Shown here piece after piece: positions 56,625-64,000 of a stretch of DNA of 64,000 nucleotides. The translations under genes and the position numbers were made by a program. Each line of letters begins with the position of its first letter. Positions within the stretch are counted from its first letter, which is position 1. The DNA is from Meandrina meandrites (taxonomy: Eukaryota > Cnidaria > Anthozoa > Scleractinia > Meandrinidae): NCBI GenBank assembly GCA_963693305.1, contig OY855913.1:5699201-5763200 (forward strand), in the 5' to 3' direction. The notes beneath the pieces were generated by a model that was given only the letters and a program-made list of their open reading frames with translations, was not told where the DNA came from and did not search any database.

Positions 56625-56629
56625 TTGAA

Positions 56630-58097
56630 GTTTTGTTTTTATTTTTTTTTTATTTTTCCCGCGCAAGGCAAAAATTCCACTTCTGACGTATGCTGCTGTT
56701 TGGCGAGTGTACGCGGAAATTGGTAGGTTTGTGTCTGTCGCGAATATGTGATTTTTCCCCTCTTTTTTTGAAGTTTTTATTTTAGAATTTGATAAAAAGG
56801 GAACAAAAGGAAGGCAAGCTTGCGCTTGCCGTTTGCCATATGACGTCATTTTTTAATCTCTCTAATGCTATTGTCATAAAACTGTACTACGTACACTGAA
56901 GAACGCTTGCGTACGTTGGCCTCGGCTCGGTACGTTGGCCACTCTTATCACAATCGATTTGACCGGAATACACCGAAATACGCAAGAAGTACAACTATTT
57001 CAAATATGGGTTGAGCGCACTCGAGAGATAGTACGTCTGGTCTCAACCGGAGAAGAAAGGCTTTTTGTTTAATCTGAGACCACTTTCCATTGATGGTTGT
57101 CAACATAACATTATATTATCTTTCACTGCACAACAGGCCGCACGCCGAGGTTGATTTCCCGGGTTATTTTCGCAAATAAGATGCTATTTACAGTGTCCTC
57201 AGTTAGTACAGCCGTGCTAAACACATTGACACTTAAATAAAGTGATTTATTTTATTTAAATCCAAGGGCAAATAATTTCGAATTGAACACAGTCATTCGC
57301 CTAACCAACGTTGGAAGGTTGCTATCGAATACTACTCTTTAAGGTAGTAGAATCGACTTCAGCTCAAAAATGAAACACATCAAATTGTTCAAGGATTTGA
57401 AAGAAGACATAGATTTAACTACAGTCTAGAGAGATAAGCTCTCCTTTCTGGCTATATGCAGAACAATTTAAACCCAAAGTCCGTCGCTAGGCCGGCATTT
57501 TGAGACGCCATATTGAATTTATTGTGTGACATGACGCGAAGACGAACCAATGGTCGTTCTGTGGCTCATTTTGCCGTTGTAAAGCTTTCCTTCATAACGG
57601 AATACGCAAGCTTTGATCCGTTGTGCTTTCCCTATGAAATAAACTGCAATGTATTCTATAAAAGAGGCAAAAAGGCCATCATTTTATCGGATTGTGTTAC
57701 ACTATTGATCAATCATTATCATTGCGAAATATCAACTATAAGCCAAAATCAGTCGCTCAAAGCAATTCATCCGGTTTTAATTTAAAGCAGATGGAACAAA
57801 TAAACTTAACTTATGTCCTTTGTGTGGTCTCTTATAGTACGCCTATTATATATCCGCTGTGCTCATTAGCCATGGTCTTAATTTCACATCGTTGCTATGC
57901 ACTACGTAATTGCTTACGCCGCCATCTTGACCTTTGACAAAGGACGGGTGAGATCGTAGATTTTCGGCATTCTTCATAGTCGGCGCTCAATAAACACGTT
58001 TTTGTGATGCGATATTGGCGATAAACTTCCACAATTTAAGGACCTACACAGACCGCACGGAAAGGTGTTTTAAGAATAAAGATGTAGATTTATCGTA
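56630..58097. other. Intergenic, no recognised gene
   Basis: T-rich tract at 56630-56660; otherwise unremarkable AT-rich sequence. The short frames at 57513-57937 show no family resemblance. Confidence 0.45.
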
Positions 58098-58579
58098 CAG
58101 TCGAAGCTCTCGTAAGCGGACACCCTCGGGACGCCAAAAAAGTGTCCGTAACTGGAGCTGGCCGCTTACGAGAATGGTTCTCGTAAGCGACCACTAAAGG
58201 TGTAGGGGATAGATGGCCGCTTACGGGAGCTTTGCCAGCTAACAATAAATTCCGTATTGTAATTGGACGTGGATGACGAAAAAAAACAAACACTGAAATA
58301 TGGTACTGTAATTACTGTAAAATCATTGTGACGAACGGCGATGTGAAGTTGATTGATAAAAACAAACTACAGAGGTTGTTTTAATTTTCTTTCGGGTGTC
58401 CGCTCACGGGAGCTTGAAAAAACAAAGAAAAAGAGTGTCCGCGGACACTTACGGGAATGTCCGCTTAGGAGAATGTAAAAATACAGAGTTTGTATGGGAG
58501 TTAAAACGGGGTTTCAAACAAGGCAGCCGTAAGTAGAGCTGTCCGCCTACGAGAGTGCCCGTTAAGAGAGCTTCGACTG
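58098..58579. mobile_element. Tc1/mariner-type MITE
   Basis: The ends are CAGTCGAAGCTCTC and GAGAGCTTCGACTG, flanked by TA on both sides. Inner sequence repeats GTCCGCTTACGGGA-like motifs in both orientations. There is no transposase. Confidence 0.85.
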
Positions 58580-58882
58580 TATCTGGATGAAATTTGCGCT
58601 AATTGTTTTTGCGCATCCTTACTGCGCACGTAATTCGTGTCGCAATGTCACGCCACGTCGGCTGGTAGCCGTTGCGATAACTTCGCTCGTAGTTAACTCT
58701 CTCAAATGACCCCCAAATTTTTTTCATAGGCAGCTTTGTTTTGCGATTCTCGACAGACTCTAAGAAAATAAACAAAAAGCCAATGTGGGAAGTTTACAAA
58801 TTTTTGATGCCCACGCGGCATCAAATCTTGCCCATCTTTCAACTGCCAGGCGAGTGCAATTGTGATCATTACAACTATTAGA

Positions 58883-58969
58883 TGGTTTTGGGACGATTAA
58901 TTCCTCACTTGCCACTGGTATTAGTAGGGGGCGTCAGTGGCAAGTGAGGAATTAATCGTCCCAAAACCA
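58883..58969. repeat. Perfect 35-bp hairpin
   Basis: A 35-nt arm starting TGGTTTTGGGACGATTAATT pairs without mismatch with 58935-58969 across a 17-nt loop. It could be a minimal TIR element or a transcribed hairpin RNA. Confidence 0.85.
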
Positions 58970-59828
58970 CACTAAAGCTCCGACAAAAACAGACAATCAA
59001 CATTAGGCAAGTGATCTTTATTTATCTGGCTTACAGTTTATTGTAATTTAGGAACAAAAGATCTCAAATTCAGTGATTTATGGGGCATTAGTTTACGATC
59101 GTTTGAGTCAAACCGAGAACGACCGTTGCATATCATTAACAAGGCCATCGCTTGGTCTGCCTGTGATCTTAAAGTGATCTTTCAGACATGAAACCAAGTT
59201 ACCCCAAAATTCCTTGTAATTTCGCCGAACAAAAGCATGTTTATTTGATCAGTGTACGCTACTTTCCATGGGAATAGGAAGCACATAACTAAAGTAAGCC
59301 ATTAGATAACGTAGTAGTTATGTTATATCGACGTTAAGGAACAATTTAATACATATTTAATGGAAAATAAACGTAGTGTTACAGGAAATTGGCTAAAATA
59401 TTTCCTCGCGTGCGTGTTCTCGAGGCCATTATTTTATCTCCATGAATAACACATTAATAGCAATAAGTCGGTTTTAAAACACATGATTTTTTTCAAACTC
59501 TTCAAACAAAAAGATAATGAATGGTAGGTCAAAATTAGTCAGAAAAAAAGGTAGGTCACAATGCTTGTTTAAGAGCAAATAAGCACTCTTTTCCCTGCTG
59601 AGCTTAACCTCATAGGGAATCTAGTACGACTTTTATGCGCGCGCGCTTATGACACAATAATTCGTGCATAGTAAGGATGCGCAATGCAAAACAGAGGAAT
59701 GACCTTAAGGTCGCTGGGCAAACTTTTCTGAATTCTCAGACTCAATAATTCCATAGTTAAAATTATGAACAATAACAAAACAGGGAGAAAAAACCTAAAA
59801 GTATCACGTTACAAACGAATAAAAGTAT

Positions 59829-61046
59829 CGTGTTACCTCAGGGAGACCACAATATTTGAGGAAATGAATAAATTAATAAAGAATATTATTCACGTGGTTT
59901 TCTGTATTGTTCTTCTTATATGTATAGTAGGCGTCAATAAACGCGACAGCACCGCTATCGTGTGCAGAGCTGCTGAAGTGCGCGAGCGGATCTGAAATAT
60001 GCTAATTTTTTACTTAAGGTGGCTTACTACAGTTTTTACGAGGCAAGAGCGCGCGCTACGATTCGGCTGCCTGACGTCAATATCGCTCGCGCTCGCAAAA
60101 CTTTCGCGAGCAACACTAAAGAAAACGAAAACAAGTTTGAACCCTTTATTCGAAATTTAATCGTTTCAGAAAGTTTCAGAAGGTTTTAGACATGTCATAG
60201 GACGAAAACAATACTAGAGATAGGTTGATAAACAACCGACAGAGGAGTTCTAATTCGCTTTTTTCATCGCTCATAACGTGTGGCGTCATACGAGCGCGCG
60301 CTCAAATAAAAGGGCATGCGCAATTCGATTCTTGTCGGAGGTCGTAAAAACCTAACTTCGGCTCAAAATATCTCAAAAACCTACCGTACGACCCATAATG
60401 AAATTTTCACAATTAAATTTTTGGGGTGAATCGCGTCAACTGCTAGCCTGCGAACAGACAGATTTTGAGCTATTTTTAAAATAGGCAAAAAACCACATTT
60501 TCCTATTTTGCAAAAAATCTGTTTTACAGATTTTTAATTTATTTTGTTTTATGTTTTATCTGATCCAATTTCTATTTTCTGAATTTTTGAGGTAGGGTCG
60601 TACGGGCAGATTTTGAGAAAAACGCCATTGAAACTACTAGTACCCAGTCTCCTATTAAGCACTCGGATATTCATTTTGGCTGTTTATTAGCATCTATATT
60701 GCTCAAATGTCGCATATATTGGTTGTAGGATGCAACAAACAATAATAAGTGAAAGTTAAAACCTTTCTGGACATTTCATTAAAGAGTTAAAAGCTGGGCT
60801 CATTTACCCCCTCAAAACTGTAGTAAGCCACCTTAAGTAACGTTACTTATTAATATTAGCATAAAAATTAGCATATTTCAGATCCGCTCGCGCACTTGAG
60901 CAGCTCTGCACACGAGAGCGGTGCTGTCGCGTTTATTGACGCCTACTGTACATACAAGAAGAACAACACAGAAAACCACGTGAATAATATTCTTTATTAA
61001 TTTATTCATTTCCTCAAATATTGTGGTCTTCCTGTGGTGTTACGAT
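59829..61046. mobile_element. Foldback element split by a TTAA element
   Basis: The left arm (59829-60013) and right arm (60837-61046) are inverted copies with CACAATATTTGAGGA, GCGTCAATAAACGCGACAGC and GAGCGGATCTGAAATATG. The centre is occupied by the next feature. The plus-strand frame at 59765-59995 is a shadow of the arm. Confidence 0.75.
60018..60832. mobile_element. TTAA-flanked TIR element
   Basis: The ends are GGTGGCTTACTACAGTTTT and its complement, with TTAA at 60014-60017 and 60833-60836. The GGTG start resembles that of the TTAA MITE at 33611. No transposase was seen. Confidence 0.85.
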
Positions 61047-61786
61047 TGCAAAGAAAAACGTTAAGTAAAACGTCTGGTGTTGCAACGTCTTCTATTGAAA
61101 GTGAAATGAGGCAAACAAACAAAAAAATGAAACGTCGTAGTTTTAATTTATCGGCCCATTTGCATTCTGCACTATCCTTTGAGACTCTGAGTCTGTTTCC
61201 ATGGGTGTGAGTTATATCTCAGCCATCCTTGTGAAGTTTGTGTGGAAATTTATAGTCGAACTTTCCTCATTGTTCGCCGAGCCTTTTTGTCTAGTTATTT
61301 TTCAGGCTTTTCGCTCTTAGAGCAATTTTTGTGCACAACCACGTGGATGTATTATGCCTTTGCGCAACAGCCATTGAAGTGGCAGCGGCCTTAAAATGAT
61401 TTGCGACAAGAAGGCCACGAAACTCAAGGTTTTGGAAAGGAGCCATCTGGTGATTTGGCTTGATAGCATATTCTGTTCATTGGCTATGTGGTTCGCTGAA
61501 AAGACACCTAAATTGTGGAGAAAAATCAGCCGTTTGCAAGTGATGTCTCAACACTTGGCAGTGTTGTGTTCGACGTAACATCAATGCCTTTCAACGGTAG
61601 GCTTTGTCGGTCGAAACATATCCGCTCGTTTTACATTGCAGAATTTTTTTTTCGCTCGCTCTTTATAGCCTATTTAATACCAATCAATACCAAGGATATT
61701 GTTTTGTTTTACTTGGCGTCGCAGTGACTCGCGATGATCAAACAATTTATGGAAACATGCGTCTTTGCGGTCACGGATCGTTTAAG
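61047..61786. other. Intergenic, no recognised gene
   Basis: No repeat or coding similarity was recognised. Overlapping short frames at 61396-61795 are unsupported. Confidence 0.4.
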
Positions 61787-61789
61787 AGG

Positions 61790-62092
61790 GAATGAGGAAT
61801 CGGGGAATGGGGAATGGGCTGGGAATCTTTAAAACGGGGAATCTTTAAAAGCGGGAATCTTTAAAGCGGGGAATCTTTAAAATGGGGAATCTTTAAAATG
61901 AGGAATCTTTAAAAGCGGGAATCTTTAAAATGGGGAATCTTTAAAATGGGAAGTCTTTAAAAGCGGGAGTCTTTAAAATGAGGAATGGGAATGGGGAATG
62001 GGCTGGGAATCTTTAAAACGGGGAATCTTTAAAAGCGGGAATCTTTAGAATGGGGAATCTTTAAAACGGGGAATCTTTAAAATGGGGAACCA
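61790..62092. repeat. Minisatellite of GGGAATCTTTAAAA
   Basis: About 16 copies of a 15-18-bp unit (GGGGAATCTTTAAAAYG), with GGGAATGGGCTGGGAATC appearing twice as a higher-order start. It shows unit-to-unit variation in one or two bases. Confidence 0.9.
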
Positions 62093-62246
62093 GCTCCATA
62101 TGTCCCTTGCCCGACCACATCTTGGTACGTTATTTCTTCCCAGTTAAACGGCGGTAAGCCATCGAACTTATCTATTTTTTTTCCGCTTATTGACAAAAGC
62201 CAAAGGAAACTTAAATTCATTCATGTTGACCGAACATCAACAAGAC

Positions 62247-62438
62247 TAGCCAGCGTAGCTTGGCGTTCTAGTTAGTCAGGGAGAGCGAGAAAACGAGCGC
62301 GCGAGCAAAGCGACGCCGAGAACAGAAGGGAAGAGAGGAACGCGTTCTTTCTTCCCTTCCGCCCGCCGCCGTCGCTTTGCTCGCGCGCTCGTTTTCTCGC
62401 TCTCCCTGACTGACTAGAACGCCAAGCTACGCTGGCTA
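62247..62438. mobile_element. Palindromic MITE with 9-bp target duplication
   Basis: Arms of about 85 bp start TAGCCAGCGTAGCTTGGCGT and mirror. CAACAAGAC lies on both sides (62238-62246, 62439-62447). Long arms with a 9-bp duplication fit Mutator-like elements. The minus-strand open frame here is a palindrome artefact. Confidence 0.85.
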
Positions 62439-62442
62439 CAAC

Positions 62443-63587
62443 AAGACTGAGAAAGGGCAAAAGGTTGCCTGACGCGTTGGCATGTCTCTCTTGTTTTCCC
62501 GCCATTTGGAACGGCTCTGGGAGAATATAACTTTCCCGCTTGCGAGTTTTCTTTTCATTGGAAATAATTTCGCTTTTTTTTTATTTCTGTGAATAGTAGC
62601 ATTTGAGATTGAGTAGAATACTTTAAGTGATCCTCGCTTTTTCCCACAGTTTTCTATTCATAGACTGCCCTTCAGTAATTAATTATCTGATCAATCGCTG
62701 GTTTCCACTGAGTCCACTGTCACGCCGCAAAAAAGTAAATCTAAAACAATTGAGTCAAAAATCAAGAATATTACAGGTTGTAGAAAATTACTAGATATTC
62801 TCCTTGTCCAAGTCTCGGGTTCTTATGATATTCCGTTCTTGAGTAATCCTTCAAATTGTTCCACGCAAATGTAAAGAGCACCCCGGGAGAGCACAGTATG
62901 GAGTCCATGCAAAGGGGCATCAACATGGCGGCCTGAAATCAATGAAACCATCTGGAATTCACTTCTGCTATAAAAAGCGGTCCGTTCACCCTCATGAACA
63001 ACTGAACCAAGTAAATTCCCGCCAAAATCTTTAACTAAAACAAAGGAATTTCTCTAGGACGTATTGTAAAAAACTTGCATGAAACTTTAAATTCTCCTTA
63101 CCACCGACGCGACGCCTTAAATCAAACTCCCGCGATTAGCTTTCGTCAATCATGCATTCATGTGGTTTCCCAGTTCGGCCGCCATTTAATTTAACTCGAA
63201 AGTTATTTGAATGGAGTTTGAACCTAGGGTTGTCAACAACTAAAATTGAGCGCCTTACCAGGCATGCAGTGACCGATGACAACCGATCTTGTCGCGACAT
63301 CTTGGCGAAAGTGCTCACAAAGAACAAGTCCGGATAAAATGTAGGCTATAATTTGTTCGTGAGCGAATAACAGTCCCTTATTTTTTTTCTCAGTTCGTAA
63401 GCGGGTGGTATTCTACAAATCCTGCAATCTGATTGGTTCCGGGAGCGGCGGTATTCTCCCATCCGGCCCGCTCACAGCGGGCGGTATCCGTTGCGTGATG
63501 AGACGTCGATTACATCGCTTGCTTCGTTGCAATGTTTTTACAAACTATTAATTAAGATACTTATCATGTAAAGCCTAACCTTTTTTA
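62443..63587. other. Upstream region of the terminal gene
   Basis: No gene is recognised. A short palindromic stretch near 63465 (GGCCCGCTCACAGCGGGCGG) lies upstream of the ATG at 63588. Confidence 0.4.
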
Positions 63588-64000
63588 ATGGCAAGTACTA
63601 ATTTCGACATGGATTCAGACGAGAGCTATCACAGCGAAAGCGAATTTTACTACCCCGACGAGATGGAAAATGATAAAGAAAACATCGGTTTGCAACATGA
63701 AGAAAACCAAGGAAACGCGCCTGAAAAGTTCATACAATGGCGAGTGTGCAAAAGTATATTTTAGCACAACGACCGGAAAACACAGTGAAAAAAAACAGAG
63801 TACGACTTACACGTTTGGAAAAGATTCTTTCTTGAGGTGGGCGAAGCCGGAAAAATTGAGGACATACCTGCGGACGAGCTAAACATCTTGATATGTCGTT
63901 TCCTGATGGAGGTCAAGAAAAAAGATGGCGGAGCGTATGAGCCAGCAACGCTACAATCGTTTCAAAGAAGCCTGCAGCGTTATCTTAACGACAAGAACTC
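63588..64000 (+). pseudogene. KIAA1958/Crypton-like gene, 5' part, frame-disrupted, cut by window end
   Basis: An ATG opens MASTNFDMDSDESYHSESEF and an acidic leader; this frame stops at 63762. The similarity continues in a second frame (FSTTTGKHSEKK) and then a third: YDLHVWKRFFLEVGEAGKIE followed by IPADELNILICRFLMEVKKK and YEPATLQSFQRSLQRYL. This is the N-terminal domain of KIAA1958-like proteins, relatives of Crypton tyrosine recombinases (DUF3504). Both breaks fall in short runs (T4 near 63760, A8 near 63790), so they could be assembly errors. The recombinase core would lie beyond 64000. Confidence 0.75.

Noticed and set aside
62272..62505. Arg-rich minus-strand frame
   Set aside because: It falls in a palindromic MITE with a 9-bp target duplication.

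Overview
This window looks like nuclear DNA from a cnidarian, most likely a reef-building coral. That is inferred, because no single marker settles it. The basis is: small exons with GT-AG introns, AT-rich intergenic DNA, very dense short inverted-repeat transposons, CR1-like, Penelope and Gypsy retroelements, and genes joining tetratricopeptide (TPR) repeats to a CHAT protease domain. No bacterial operon, rRNA gene or CRISPR array was seen.

Two related gene units dominate. Unit A (826-10040, + strand; its 5' end lies before the window) has three small exons resembling the TPR co-chaperone TTC4. They splice in frame into one huge exon (from 4772) with about a dozen 40-residue TPR repeats followed by a CHAT domain with an intact His/Cys pair. 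A 5'-truncated CR1-like LINE lies in the opposite orientation inside that exon (6073-8419). The exon is open on both sides, and the coding length without the LINE and one 6-bp duplication is a multiple of three, so the insertion looks young. Unit B-C-D (27056-50192, + strand) starts at an ATG and carries 15 TTC4-like exons in three consecutive modules. The repeating module is alpha-beta-gamma-delta-epsilon, 513 bp or 171 codons, and starts and ends in phase 0. No TPR-CHAT exon follows it in the window. In all four copies the epsilon exon ends at GTATCCTTT, the U12 (minor spliceosome) donor consensus, and each alpha exon starts 11-13 nt after a U12-like branch site. The gamma and delta exons keep the five K-N-N-K-R residues that clamp the EEVD tail of HSP90/HSP70.

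The rest is mobile and repetitive DNA. 13.3-19.4 kb: a 451-bp tandem duplication whose second copy is split by 5.2 kb of tandem arrays built from short hairpins. 19.6-22.6 kb: a TIR element split by another TIR element. 32.0-36.7 kb: a 4.7-kb TTAA-flanked palindrome holding further palindromic elements. 40.9-45.4 kb: hAT-type MITE, Penelope fragment and a 2.3-kb TIR element. 51.5-56.6 kb: a Gypsy element with LTRs and a 5-bp target duplication, carrying two nested DNA elements and a foldback. 58-62.5 kb: several TA, TTAA and 9-bp-duplication MITEs plus a minisatellite. The window ends inside a frame-disrupted KIAA1958/Crypton-like recombinase-domain gene.

Exon boundaries come from splice motifs and reading phase only. 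No expression data or database search was available.
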